Of a DNA stretch of 64,000 nt, positions 31,947 to 42,362 are shown piece by piece. A program made the translations under genes and the position numbers. Position 1 is the stretch's first letter; each line of letters starts with the position of its first letter. The notes under the pieces are model-generated. The model did no database searches. It was given only the letters and a program-made list of their open reading frames with translations, and had not been told where the DNA came from. Source of the stretch: Reticulitermes speratus. Its lineage: Eukaryota; Arthropoda; Insecta; Blattodea; Rhinotermitidae. Location: NCBI GenBank assembly GCA_021186555.1, contig JAJKFL010000004.1, forward strand, positions 8,484,001-8,548,000. Reading direction: 5' to 3'.

Positions 31947-33303
31947 TTATTCAAATGTATTTATGTAGCTTAAAGCTTTGAGACATTTGTACAGATCATT
32001 TGATTTGTCGTATTCTGCCATAATTCTTTCAATTCTCTCATCTTGTTTTACGTAAGTCTTTTTTAGTTTCTGGCCAGCCAGTCCAAGTTCCTTTGATTTT
32101 ATTTGCCAAGATACCAACTCTGCTTCTTCTTTTAATTTCTGTATCAGCAGAAAAACATTAGGATTTTGCTTTCCTATAATGCTGTTCAGTTTGGAATTCC
32201 AACCGTCGACTGCATTGTTGGTCCTATGCCGATGCTGATGTACTCGTATGTTCCACATCTCGATGGGAACATTCTGATTCTCCATCCATTGCTCGACAAA
32301 GTAAACGAGAAATAAGGTTAATTTCTCATTCTGTGGAACACTTTCCATGATCATGAGCCAACCTTCTTCTACTTTGTCGATTGGTAGGTATGCCAAATCA
32401 GCACACATTCTGCAAATTATTCGGACTTGTTCATCTTCTTTGTATTCCACCGCAAGACCAATATTTTGTATTTGTCTCCACAGGCACTGATTAAAATGAA
32501 AATTACAGCCAGTAATAACTGAGCCTGGAAAGACTTTATTTATTGCACTGATGACCGCTGCTTCAAAATCGACCTTTATAATTTCTGGTGACCAGAACAC
32601 ACACCAATTCTTCAGCAGAGTTAACAAACAATGATACGTTTTTTTCTTTTTTGTCCGGTAAAAGTGCAAACAGAACCGGATATATGTAGTTTTCATGCGA
32701 TGTGCTTCCAAGATCTACGTGCAAGCTATACAACTGAGCGAATTGCCTCGGACAACTTTTAAATGTGCCGTCTAGAAAAAAAGAAGTTCCGGTTTTAAGT
32801 AAATATTCACAATCTTCCCCAGCGAAGACGAGAATTCTTTTTCCTGAGTCATCAGTGTGAGCGATTCGAAGAAAACTGGAGTTATTTGCCAGACGTAAAA
32901 CTTCTTCCGGAAATAAAATTTTCGAACTGTCTTCTGGATTTTGCTCAGTACCCAGAACTTTTCGCCGTTCTTTACACAGTCGAGACTTAACACTCTCGTA
33001 TTTTGGTATTTCCGTTACCATGTAAGTGCCTAGCTCTCTTTATGCAGTTTTCCAATTTTACTTTAACCTCCTTTCCAGATAGGTTTGGAACGCAACTATG
33101 GTCCGTTTTACTAACGATTTCATACTGTAAAGTAGTTTTGCACTTACCGCACTTGTCTTAACACACGCCCAACTTATCAACTTCGAATCTTTACGATGAA
33201 TTCGATATTGAAATCCGCCAAATATCAAGGACGGTTTTCCCATTCTAGTAGAAACTACTGCAGTTTCACCAGCCATGATTCCCTTATTGACTCGCGCAGG
33301 CAT
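31947..33303 (-). pseudogene. MULE transposase with FLYWCH finger, frameshifted
   Basis: Three open pieces on the minus strand in different frames. Piece 1 (33303 to about 33150) starts MPARVNKG and enters a FLYWCH-type zinc finger (FGGFQYRIHRKD.., SWACVKT). The following CGKCK and TDHSC residues are in another frame. Piece 2 (33021-32660) starts MVTEIPKYESV and holds the first catalytic Asp in FFLDGTFKSCPRQF (residue 84). Piece 3 (to 31947) holds the second Asp in KVDFEAAV (about 32570) and the C-x2-H motif GCNFHF typical of MULE transposases, then RTNNAVDGWNSKLN, where relatives usually have E instead of D. The piece 2-3 break falls in an A-run near 32639-32652. Two or three one-base shifts and no in-frame stops suggest fairly recent death. 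It would cut and rejoin DNA at its own ends in the nucleus. Confidence 0.87.
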
Positions 33304-33481
33304 AAGCTGTTTATTGTTTGAAAACCAAATACCAAATGACTAAGGCAAAACGGCGGGGAACCCATAGTTTAAGGTATCCATGCACATGCAGTTATTGGTC
33401 AGGCCGTTATCTGAGAGTCCGTTGACCCAAGGTCAATTTTTCCTATACACATGAAGTTCGCCGGAATGCAGACATCTAGAG

Positions 33482-33774
33482 CAGCGGACGCCAACCATTC
33501 GGACCTCACGGACCACTAAACTCACAAATTTGAATCCCGCGGACCACTAACATGAATTTTTTTAAAAAGGTACAAACATCTATAAAATAATGATCATAAA
33601 AGTTCCATTTTATTAATATGAAATGCACTTGTTTAATTATAACAAAATTATTAGTGTGATATTTGTTGCTGCTTGTTTGAAATAAGTATAATAAATATAA
33701 AAATTGCAAATAATGTCCAAATTTCTCCACGGACCACCAAAATTTTCTCGCGGACCACCGGTTGGCGACCGCTG
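33482..33774. mobile_element. hAT-type MITE inside the MULE
   Basis: Termini CAGCGGACGCCAACC and, inverted, CAGCGGTCGCCAACC (14/15), flanked by an exact 8-bp TSD ATCTAGAG (33474-33481, 33775-33782). GCGGACCACC words recur near both ends. 293 bp, AT-rich centre, no coding capacity. Inserted after the MULE. Confidence 0.92.
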
Positions 33775-33882
33775 ATCTAGAGGCAGCTTATCATTTCTGG
33801 GAACTGTGCGTAGAGGCACCCGCTTTCCGGCCGACGTCAGGTAAAGAACTGGAGGAAATCTTTAGCCTAGACAGAAATGCGC

Positions 33883-34620
33883 TTCCATAGAGCAGAGTCC
33901 TTTTTGAAAGGCTAACAGGTCCTCAGCTAGTCAAGAAATTCCCCACATTTTATGGAACCCGGAGTTCATTACTACATCACAAGAGCTCGCCACCTGTCCC
34001 TGTCTTGAGCCAGACCAATCCAGTCCAGTCCTGAAGATCCATTTTCATATTATCCTCCCATCTACGCCTGGGTCTTCCAAGTGCTCTCCTTCCCTCAGGT
34101 CTCCCCACAAAAATCCTATATGCATCCCTCCCCATACGTGCTACATGCCCCGCCCACCTCATTCTTCTTGATTTGATTACCCGAATAATATTTAGTGATG
34201 AGTACAGATCATTAAGTTCCTCGTTATGTAGTCTTCTCCACTTCCCTGTTACCTTGTCCCTCTCAGGCCCAAATATCCCCCTCAGCACCCTATTCCCGAA
34301 CACCCTCGGCATATGTTCCTCCCTCAGTGTGACAGACCAAGTCTCACACCCATACAAAACAACAACAAAATTACAGTTCTGTATATCTTAATCTTTGTAT
34401 TTTTGGATAGCAAACTGAAAGACAGAAGATCCTGCACCTAATGATGGCAAGCATTCCCCGACTTCAATCTGCTCTTAATTTCTTCATTAATGGAATTTCC
34501 ATTTCTCAACAGTCCTTCCCAAATATTTCAACTGTTCCACCCTATCAAAGTGTATTATCTATCTTTATGTTTTCACTTCGTCCTGCATTCTCATCTCCAC
34601 ACAAGTACACAGGTGTGCAG
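33883..34620 (-). pseudogene. LINE-A 3' part, 5'-truncated, inside the MULE
   Basis: Minus strand: VEQLKYLGRTV-like segment near 34520, SRLKSGNAC near 34450, then MYGCETWSVTLREEHMPRVF (34357 down), RDKVTGKWRRLHNEELNDLY, RRMRWAGHVARMGRDAYRIF and GRRALGRPRRRWEDNMKMDL. These are the RT thumb/C-terminal region of a LINE. After DLQDW a frameshift spoils the usual ending. The 3' untranslated piece ends with AGCAGAGTCC near 33890. The clearest LINE-A copy in the window; RT catalytic motifs are absent through truncation. Confidence 0.9.
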
Positions 34621-34924
34621 GTATTTCTTGTATTCTTTCACATCCCCTTCCTTTTAAAAAGCATGTCCGCCTGGCCCACGGCCGCTACAGCCACGTAATC
34701 GTATCGTCTTCCTTATCAACAAGTATGTCCGCCTCAAGCACGACGTGTCCGCTTCGCGCACGGTCCGCCTGGCGCACGTCCGCTACAAGCACGGAACCTC
34801 CACAGCTCGGTGTTGCTTATTATCTTAGGCCATCTTATGCCCAATGTTCTTCGCAAACATCGATTAACAAACATTTGTGATTTATTTATTTGGGTAGTCA
34901 CTTTCCATGTTTAACAACAAACGT

Positions 34925-35322
34925 TGTTGTTGTTTGTCCCTGTCGCTCCAACGCGGAGCATAGGGGCCTCCTTTCGGAGGTTTCTATGGTCATGTGCATT
35001 GATGTAGTGCGTGACCAGCCCACTGACCGCACAAGTTCAACTCAATCCTGATGTGACTGCCAGAGCCATCTGGCAGGCAGTCAGGAGACTTGGGTGAGAA
35101 ATGGCCGCTGAATTTTGCTTACGAACATTACTAGTTCTATTCATGCCCGTAAGGTTCTTTTACATGCCGTAAACCTACGACATGGGACCGCCGGCTTTAC
35201 TTCCCCTCCGAAGGAAGTGGTGCTCCGGATTTTTATCACCCTTCGCCCTCGGTCGGGATCGAACCCGCGAACCTTGGGTCCAGTGGCGAGCACGCTAACC
35301 ACTAGTCCACCGAGGGCGACAG
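34925..35322 (-). mobile_element. SINE5
   Basis: Minus strand: tRNA-like head CCTCGGTGGACTAGTGGTTA with B box GGTTCGATCCCGACC, body with GATAAAAATCCGGAGCACCA and CGTAGGTTTACGGCATGTAA, and a tail containing ACCTCCGAAAGGAGGCCCCT and GGAGCGACAGGGACAAAC. TSD CAACAAACGT at 34915-34924 and 35323-35332. 398 bp. Confidence 0.9.
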
Positions 35323-35332
35323 CAACAAACGT

Positions 35333-35454
35333 AGTAATCATTAAACGAAACGCTTTGTCTTGAGTCGAGATATTTCGTGGCATTAATTGAAAGAAATACA
35401 AACTTGTGGATTTTATTTTGCGCAAAATAAATATGTGTAAGCTGAAGATTCGAT
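35333..35454. other. Short unassigned spacer
   Basis: No feature seen. Confidence 0.4.
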
Positions 35455-35634
35455 TTTTTTGGGATATTACGCCGTGTCTGTTGCTAGTAACCGACGTTTC
35501 TGAGAAACCTGCTGCATCTACAGGGTGTAAGGAGCACAGGCCTGGACTATTTGGACCCTGAATATTGAAGCCAGTTAGCTTCCCTAAACGTCGGTAGCTA
35601 TTTGCCAGTAGACACGACGTCATATCCCAGAAGA
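35455..35634. mobile_element. Inverted-arm element with complete and half hammerhead-like cores
   Basis: Left arm GGGATATTACGCCGTGTCTG..CCGACGTTTC and right arm (inverted) GGGATATGACGTCGTGTCTA..CCGACGTTTA match over about 50 bp. The left arm, read on the minus strand, continues into a complete core at 35489-35528: ACACC, CTGTAGA, GCAGCAGGTTTCTC, GAAAC, GTC, GGT. The right arm has only the half TCCCTAAACGTCGGT. Confidence 0.7.
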
Positions 35635-35639
35635 ATTTA

Positions 35640-36407
35640 ATCTTCATGAACACTGTCTTCAGAACCTCAAATCTCACATAAACGTGTGTCGGTTTACGAG
35701 TTTCAATAAATGTTATTGCAGTTATTTGTTGAAAGCCGTCAATATGTTGCTCTTTAGAACAGTCTGATTCGGTTGGAGCCTGAAAAGTGACGAAACCGAA
35801 AAGTATATTCGTTCTGTTTTATAGTAGAGTAACGTTTAGTTTATTAGGAATATTTCCTGCGAATTTACATATTGCGAACGATAAACCGCACTCGCTTGCT
35901 CTCTCCTGTTTATTTCCTCATTACTGTGTACGCCGTGAATAGCGCTGTTTAAAGTTACGTACTGTGTGTAAGTAGAGCTCTCAGAAATTGGTATGTATAA
36001 ATGGGAAGGAACGCGCTTTGCTAATATCCATCCTGCCTGTTCAAATTTGTTTCCATGGTAACGTATTCTGCATTTATTTGGAACACCTGTGACGTGCGTG
36101 CTTCGGTAACAAGACAGACTACTGCAATCTCATGTGTGTATGTATATGTATATGTATATAAAGCATAAGGGTTGAAATTCTGTTGTTATTCTGTCCCCAG
36201 GTATTATGTTATTCGTACAGTTACTGGTACGTACGCCAGGTGGCGGCGTCTACCGAGAAGTCACTTTTTGTGCAGTTGTCTTAGAGTTGTTTATGCTTCG
36301 GTCGGTATTGCAGCTTCGGTATTTGCTGAAGAATGTTGTCTCTGGATACCTGCGCCACTTATTCGATAAAGCTGTCTTTCTAGAACTTCATGGCTAGCCT
36401 GTTGATT
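35640..36407. other. Unassigned; contains repeat R2 (forward)
   Basis: 36176-36360 is the forward copy of R2 (see 1700-1885): TTATTCTGTCCCC, GTACGCCAGGTGGC, CGGTCGGTATTGCAGC. Short (TATG)n at 36135-36160. No gene. Confidence 0.45.
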
Positions 36408-37165
36408 GGAACTGTAATGTCGTAGTGTGCAGCAAGGGCTGTGTTGTATGACAGGAGATCAGGGCTGTGTTATATAACAGGAGATCAAGATTGTGTTGTA
36501 TAACAGGAGATCAGGGCTGTATTGTATAACAGGAGATCAGGGCTGTATTGTATAATAGGAGATCAGGCGTGTGTTATATAACAGGAGATCAGGCGTGTGT
36601 TGTATAAGAGGAGATCAGGGCTGTGTTGTATAACAGGAGATCAGGGCTGTGTTATATAACAGGAGATCAAGATTGTGTTGTATAACAGGAGATCAGGGCT
36701 GTATTGTATAACAGGAGATCAGGGCTGTATTGTATAATAGGAGATCAGGCGTGTGTTATATAACAGGAGATCAGGCGTGTGTTGTATAAGAGGAGATCAG
36801 GGCTGTGTTGTATAACAGGAGATCAGGGCTGTGTTATATAACAGGAGATCAAGATTGTGTTGTATAACAGGAGATCAGGACTGTATTGTATAACAGGAGA
36901 TCAGGCGTGTGTTGTATAACAGGAGATCAGGCGTGTGTTGTATAACAGGAGATCAGGGCTGTATTGTATAACAGGAGATCAGGGCTGTATTGTATAACAG
37001 GAGATCAGGGCTGTATTGTATAACAGGAGATCAGGGATGTGTTGTATAACAGGAGATCAGGGCTGTATTGTATAACAGGAGATCAGGGCTGTATTGTATA
37101 ACAGGAGATCAGGGCTGTGTTGTATAACAGGAGATCAGGGCTGTATTGTATAACAGGAGATCACT
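36408..37165 (+). repeat. 26-bp minisatellite with 182-bp higher-order repeat
   Basis: Units contain TTGTATAACAGGAGATCAGG and GCTGTA. The variant ATCAAGATTGTG recurs at 36484, 36666 and 36848, exactly 182 bp (7 units) apart, and the variants between them repeat in the same order, so a 7-unit block was duplicated. The right part is more uniform. Confidence 0.97.
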
Positions 37166-37169
37166 GGGA

Positions 37170-38275
37170 GGGTTATGTGTAGAAGTCATAGAGCTGGGAC
37201 TTGTCAAATTTTTCCGTTGAAATTTCTGGGGTTTTTATATCGGCACTTAGGTTTGTAGAAAAGTAAAGGTAAATGTTCCTGTGCTTATCGATTTGACCCC
37301 GAAGGGGGAAATTTAAATTTTAGCGCACCATTTATGCAAAATGTGAATATTTTATGCCTGAATATATATGTAATACAAGTGTGAATATATAAAAACTTTC
37401 TGTTTTAAACCCCCCCCCCCCCTTTTAAAGTTTTAGATACATTAAGAATGCATTATTATATGTAAAGTTGGAGATTTCGCACCTGTTGCAGTGTTACGTG
37501 TCTTTTTAATGTTCTTAATATATGTCTTAATAAGCCGAAACATGTAGCCTATTTTATCATACTTTGTATGTTGTGTACGACTGTTTTGAGTAAAAAATGT
37601 ACATGTAATTGAGTAACACAACAACGGGATGTGTGATCTAACGAAAGCCGTGAATCTGTCCTAAGACACTACGGAATGTATGAATGAATGAATGAATGAA
37701 TGAATGGAATGAAACCAGCTTCAGTCAGAAGGTGTTACTGTTAGTGATATGAAATAGGGTGTCAGTGAATTAAAGACGGTCTCTGTCAACCGTCAGAGAA
37801 GAACTGTTATTAGGTTCTTAGTAGAATTAGAAACAAATCCTACGAACACGGCGTCACACGGACTTTACTGGTAACGTTGCGTCTTTCATAAACTGATGAA
37901 CACAGCTGGTCGTGATTGACTGTGTTAAATTAGAGGTCTTGAGGCTTTCAGTATGAAGATTATGGACGTTTGTGAGTGGCATCGTGTAATGTGGTAAATA
38001 ATGCATATAGATGGCAGACCAGCAGACAGTCCCCGCAGGGAGGGCATGTCTGGCCCGGTGCGGGGGATGTTGACAGTAGGGCGGACTAAGGACTGCTATT
38101 GGTAGGAGTGACAGTTCTGCTAATACACACACTGAAAACATCAAGCACTTAGTATCACTCAGTGATTGAGTGCACTGTGCGAATGCTTTCAGGATGGAGA
38201 GTATGAACTCCGTCGTACACCACGATGCATGGGCCTCTATTGCATCCCTGGTAGGGATCATCGCGTTGTCGGTGG
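37170..38275. other. Unassigned
   Basis: C-run at 37411-37421, (GAAT)n at 37680-37705, and a half hammerhead-like motif AAGCCGAAACATGTAGCC near 37532. A 135-codon minus-strand frame (37854-38261) is not recognisable. Confidence 0.4.
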
Positions 38276-38279
38276 GTTA

Positions 38280-38425
38280 TAGGTATCTTGAATTTTGGAA
38301 ATCAGGTTCGAACTTTTCGGAGAAACCTGCTGCTTTCATCGTCTACACTGAAGATGGAGGTAGCAGGTTACCGCAGAGCTTTGGCACATATATACCAAAA
38401 TGAAGTCGTCATAATCCAGAAGACT
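38280..38425. mobile_element. Inverted-arm element relic
   Basis: Left: TTTTCGGAGAAACCTGCTGC read in reverse gives the 3' half of a core. Right: ACACTGAAGATGGAGGTAGC gives a forward 5' half. CATAATCCAGAAGACT marks the outer right end. Confidence 0.45.
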
Positions 38426-38591
38426 AAACTGCAATACAGATTCTCGTCATGCAAAGTGTGAACACTGTACATATGAGGTACCATGTGATGGTTGCTACCG
38501 AACGAAACTTATCTGCGGGTTGATGTAACTAGTGCCTACCTACAGCGTGTTACACTATCCGGATATTGCAAGTGTATAACTGAGGGGGGGG

Positions 38592-38900
38592 GGGGCACGC
38601 GGTGGCGCAGTTGGTTGAGGCACTACGCTACAAACCGGAACGTCGCGGGTTTCGATTCCCGATGGTGTCATTGGAATTTTTCATTGACATAATCGTTTCG
38701 GTCGCACTATGGCCCTGGGGTCGACTCAGCCTCTAACAGAAATGAGTACCAGGAATCTTTTCTGGGGGGTAAAGGCGGCGGTGCGTAGGACTGACAACCT
38801 TACCACCTTCATGTGCCGATTGTCTAAAAACCTGGGAGCCTCGACCTCCTGGAGCCCTCAGGGCCTGTCAAGGCCTGTAATGGGATTGCTTTTTATAACT
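38592..38900 (+). mobile_element. SINE7
   Basis: Head with TGGCGCAGTTGGTTGAGG (A box) and CGCGGGTTTCGATTCCC (B box), then ATGGTGTCATTGGAATTTTT, GGGTCGACTCAGCCTCTAAC, AGAAATGAGTACCAGGAAT, CTTACCACCTTCATGTGCC and CAGGGCCTGTCAAGGCC. A second copy is at 51970-52255. Confidence 0.85.
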
Positions 38901-38904
38901 GTGA

Positions 38905-39153
38905 GGGCCTTCAATCCGAGAGGAACATTTGATCTGTCGGTATAGCCTGTAACTTAGTTGCGAATTTGCAGTGCTGCTGTAATGTGTAGCACAGAAGGTC
39001 AGAGGTCAGTATGAATTGGGGTCGATGAGTGTGTCAGTTTGGAAGGGCGCAGGATGAAACAGGCAGAACGTTACTGAAAGAATGACACATGTCGCAAAAG
39101 TAAGGAAGAGAGAGAAGAAAAGAGTTAAAGGAGATCGAGGACAAAGAAAGAAT
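38905..39153. other. Unassigned, purine-rich at 39040-39150
   Basis: GAGAGAAGAAAAGAGTTAAA and similar A/G-rich sequence; no gene. Confidence 0.4.
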
Positions 39154-39556
39154 AACTAAAATAACTAAGCGCAAGGAGCAGAGTCCTTCTTGAGAAGCTG
39201 GCAGGTCGTCAGCTAGTCAAGAAATTCCCCGCGTTTTGTGGAACCCGAAGGTTCATTACCGCACTCACAAGAGCCCGCCACCTGTCCCTATCCTGAGCCA
39301 AAGAATCAGTCCAGGCCCTGAGGCTTTGTATAGTGGTTCGTAACATGGTAATGTTTTACGGTGAGGAGTTGTTAGCACCTCCCCAACCCCCAAACTGAAG
39401 GGCCACCCCTTGTCGGCTGTCCGCGACTGCTTATTCAGTGTATTCGCAGCTAACCTCTATATCCGGAGGCCGTTCCTCCATCCGCAACCCGAGGACGCGC
39501 CATGACGTGGTGACAGGGACCGACTTATCATGGTGACAGGGACCCACTTATCATGG
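39154..39556 (-). mobile_element. LINE-A, internally deleted copy with TSD
   Basis: Exact 12-bp TSD CAAAGAAAGAAT (39142-39153 and 39557-39568). Minus strand begins CCATGATAAGTGGGTCCCTG (the start is partly duplicated), continues through CGTCCTCGGGTTGCGGATGG and GGACTGATTCTTTGGCTCAG, and there joins the LINE-A 3' end (GATAGGGACAGGTGGCGGGC..). The same 5' part joins a longer LINE-A 3' part at 60552-60995, so these are LINE copies with central deletions, not truncations. Confidence 0.85.
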
Positions 39557-39639
39557 CAAAGAAAGAATGGATTAATGTAAAGTAGTAAGAAAGAAGGAAA
39601 GAAATAAACAAAGAAAAAGAAAAGGAAAGTAAGGGGTAG

Positions 39640-39905
39640 AAGGGAATCGGGATAAAAAGTGAAATTTGCCTCTGTGCATACAATGACGGCGTATTGGGGG
39701 AGTAGACGTATAGCTCCACTCAATCATAAGCTCGGCCATTTTATCAGAGGGGAAAGAACCCATACTACACTTTGAATAGGGAGGTGGCTGGGTAGAGAGC
39801 TGGTAAGGACGGTGTAGAGGAGAGAAAAATCTCTCGCCCCTGTCAGGACTTGAACCAGGATACCTCGGCTGCCCAGCCCGTGGCGTAGTCAGTATATACA
39901 GAGGA
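39640..39905 (-). mobile_element. SINE2, near full length
   Basis: Minus strand: GCCACGGGCTGGGCAGCC head region, B-box-like TGGTTCAAGTCCTGAC, GCGAGAGATTTTTCTCTCCT, TACCCAGCCACC, GGGTTCTTTCCCC and GTGGAGCTATACGTCTACTC. It abuts the element starting at 39938. Confidence 0.75.
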
Positions 39906-39937
39906 AGAAATAAGTATGGAGGATATATATGTATATA

Positions 39938-40783
39938 CAGAGTGTAAATAAATAGTTTTTTTTACAAACTTTCAGGGTTTGTAAAATGTCAAGGGGTGGC
40001 AGTTTGAGACAGAACATGTGATGGGAAACGTCTCCTTCGTACAGAAATCGGTGTCGATACTGTGGCTGGGGAGGTAGACACCCCGCAAGCCCAACTTCTG
40101 AGATCAACTCCTTTTTCAATTTTTTGTTTTATTTTCATAAATGTTTATTGATTTTACATTGTATGTATCGCCGATCCCGGTGGCCGTGCGGTCTAAGGCG
40201 TGGGTCTGCGGCTGTTCGCGTGCTGGGATTGCGGGTTCGAATCTCGCAGAGGACATGAACGTCTATTGTGAGTGTCGTGTGTTGTCAAATAGAGGTCTCT
40301 GCGACGGGCCGATCACTCGTCCAGAGTAGTCCTACAGAGTGTGGTGTGTCTAAGTGAGTGTGATCGTGAAGCCTCGGTAATGAGGAGGCCCTGACCCACT
40401 AGTGGCTGTAGTGCCATGAAAAGAAAAAGAACTTGCTTGTATTAGTTTGAATGATATTATTTTCAGTTTATTCATAAGGGCTTTCTTAAGTGGTGACCAA
40501 TGACGTCATTGCAGTGACGCACCACGTTGTATCGCGCCCTCTCAAAGATCCCCTGGCTTGTGATATTTTTACTCGCTGCCAGATTCTTTTCTGTTTCCTC
40601 AGAGGTCTTATGAATGAGATTCTTGAGGTAGCGCCCAAAGATGAAAAACCGACGCCGATTTCGATATGAATGGTGCATTTCTGATCACAAGTTCCCTGTC
40701 TCAAATTGCCCCCCCCCCCCCCCGGTTCTTGACCCCTCTGTACAAGCCGTGAAAGTTTGTAAAATCTGTTCAGGTACACCCTG
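39938..40783. mobile_element. Tc1/mariner-like element with long inverted termini and a nested SINE1
   Basis: TA on both sides (39936-39937, 40784-40785). Left CAGAGTGTAAATAAATAGTT..TTTACAAACTTTCAGGGTTT..GGCAGTTTGAGACAGAAC; the inverted right end CAGGGTGTACCTGAACAGAT..TTTACAAACTTTCACGGCTT..GGCAATTTGAGACAGGGAAC matches it over about 140 bp with differences. A C-run (40709-40726) lies in the right arm. No transposase remains. SINE1 (40168-40425) has inserted into it. Confidence 0.65.
40168..40425 (+). mobile_element. SINE1, simple form
   Basis: Head GCCGATCCCGGTGGCCGTGC, GGTCTAAGGCGTGGGTCTGC, B box GGTTCGAATCTC; body B with TAGAGGTCTCTGCGACGGGC; tail TGGCTGTAGTGCCATGAAAA. TSD not clear (TTGTAT possible). 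Confidence 0.88.
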
Positions 40784-40789
40784 TATAGA

Positions 40790-41425
40790 AGAGCTGAAAG
40801 TATATAGAGACGTGTAACGGTGAATGGCCCAATTACAACCGGTCGGATAAGGTTGGCTGGACCTATGATGGATGGTGCTGATCCCCTAACCAACTGGCAT
40901 TTAATAAGCCTGAAGGATGAAGTGAGGTCCTTAGGCTGACAGTAAGTTGACTGGGGGATCAAGTGGTGGGGAAGAGGGCTGTGTATGGCGCCGGGAAGAT
41001 TGTAGCAGAAGCGAAGGAAAGACGTCCATGCATCGTATTCACCATGCTTGTGTCTACGAGGGACGGCAGTGGTCATAGGTGGCACTGGAATTGCAACAGA
41101 CGGCCGATATGGGAGCAGCACACGTGTTGAGGAAGATACTGACGTACCTTATGACGTAACTTGTAACGTATTTTGTATGATGGGACTTAGGGACAAGGCT
41201 TAATCCTTTTGTATGGCTGGGATACCGCGCGGTACCGTTTACAGTACAATAATAATGTGAAGATATCAATATGGGAAGATGGGACGTTCTGCTGTCTTAA
41301 CCTTGAGTCCTGAATGATGGCGATGCACCAGTGGTTCAAGGGGATAATTAGCAGGAACAAGAACGTGAGATTATAAGGGATGATGATGTTGATAATAGCA
41401 ATAGTTATGATAATGGAAAAGAAGC
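40790..41425. other. Unassigned
   Basis: A 211-codon minus-strand frame (40486-41121) covers this stretch and the right arm of the preceding element. Part of it is therefore transposon arm and it resembles no protein I know. Confidence 0.35.
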
Positions 41426-41439
41426 ATGATTGTTAATAG

Positions 41440-41726
41440 GCCGTGTCATGGCTCAGGCGGTTAGTCGCAGGCCTCTAACCACGGAGGCCAGGGTTCGATC
41501 CCAGGTCAAGTCCATGTGAGATTTTTGGTGGACAAAGTGGCACTGGGGCAGGTTTTTCTCCGAGTTGTCGGTTTTTCCCTGTCGATTTCATTCCACTGGT
41601 GCTCCATTGATTGTAAAAGCTTGGTAAAAAAACTGCTCATCCATCTATCATCATCATTGGGGTTGCACAAAAAGCCTTAAGGCTGTGGTGCGGGGGCCCT
41701 TCATCATAAACGAAAAAAAAAATTGT
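41440..41726 (+). mobile_element. SINE4, full length
   Basis: Exact 10-bp TSD TTGTTAATAG (41430-41439, 41727-41736). Head GCCGTGTCATGGCTCAGGCG with A-box region, B box GGGTTCGATCCC; body GTGAGATTTTTGGTGGACAA, GGCACTGGGGCAGGTTT, TTCCACTGGTGCTCCATTG; 3' part AAAAAGCCTTAAGGCTGTGG and GGGGGCCCTTCATCATAAAC plus A-tail. Confidence 0.93.
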
Positions 41727-41853
41727 TTGTTAATAGACACTGCAATTTCAGGAGACAGAAATGTGATAAAGATAGAAGCTGAGAAGATTTGAAAATATAG
41801 AGACCTTACAGTAGAAATAGTGCGCATGTAGAAGGTAGAAACAACAAAACACG

Positions 41854-42362
41854 CAATGTAACATTTACGTGCGTTCGCGTAACCATTGTTGCTGTGGAGA
41901 AGCAGTAAATATTACATATTCTGAGGGTGTGTCTGTAGCCTTAGTTATACAGCATGCAAAGCGCATGCGCTGTATTATATTGTCATCTGTGGCCTGTCTG
42001 GTTGTACCATATTTTACCGCATTATCTCGTAAACGGCACGATTTTTGGGAAGAAGTTATTGAACATAAAGTGTGTGTTTTGTTTTCTCTACAACTTTTGT
42101 CTGAAACATTTTTCATTCTAAGAAGAATCGAGCGAAATGCTACCATAAATGTACATAGGTCTTCATGTAGAGTACCCGTTATTTTTGTCAGATTTTAATG
42201 AAACTTGAATTTTCTGGACAGGTTTTTGAAAGATACTGAAATAACCAAATTTCATGAAAATCCGTCCACTGGGCACCGAGTTCCATGCGGACGCACAGAT
42301 TGACGGATAAACAGACATAACGAAGCAAGTAGTCGCTTTTCGCAATTTTGCGAACTTGCCGA
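41854..42362 (-). mobile_element. MITE-A copy 4
   Basis: Inverted orientation: ATGTAACATTTACGTGCGTT at the left (mutated terminal repeat), CAGCATGCAAAGCGCATGCG, TCTACAACTTTTGTCTGAAA and TTTTGCGAACTTGCC at the right. Confidence 0.8.

Larger units (their letters stand above)
31346..34796 (-). mobile_element. Mutator-like (MULE) transposon with tandem terminal repeats
   Basis: Exact 9-bp TSD CCTCCACAG at 31337-31345 and 34797-34805, the size made by Mutator elements. Both ends consist of short repeats, four direct copies of GTGCTTCAGGCGGAC-type sequence at 31353-31438 and at least five inverted copies (GTCCGCCTGGCCCAC, GTCCGCCTCAAGCAC, and so on) at 34665-34792, recalling the modular ends of Foldback/NOF-type MULEs. 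It encodes a decayed MULE transposase (31947-33303, minus) and contains a later hAT MITE (33482-33774) and a LINE-A insertion (33883-34620). Without those two insertions it would be about 2.4 kb. Confidence 0.9.

Noticed and set aside
34173..34698. Plus-strand frames over the LINE-A insertion
   Set aside because: Antisense shadows of the LINE reverse-transcriptase frame.
40486..41121. 211-codon minus-strand frame
   Set aside because: Half of it is the right arm of the inverted-repeat element, including a C-run read as glycines; no recognisable domain.
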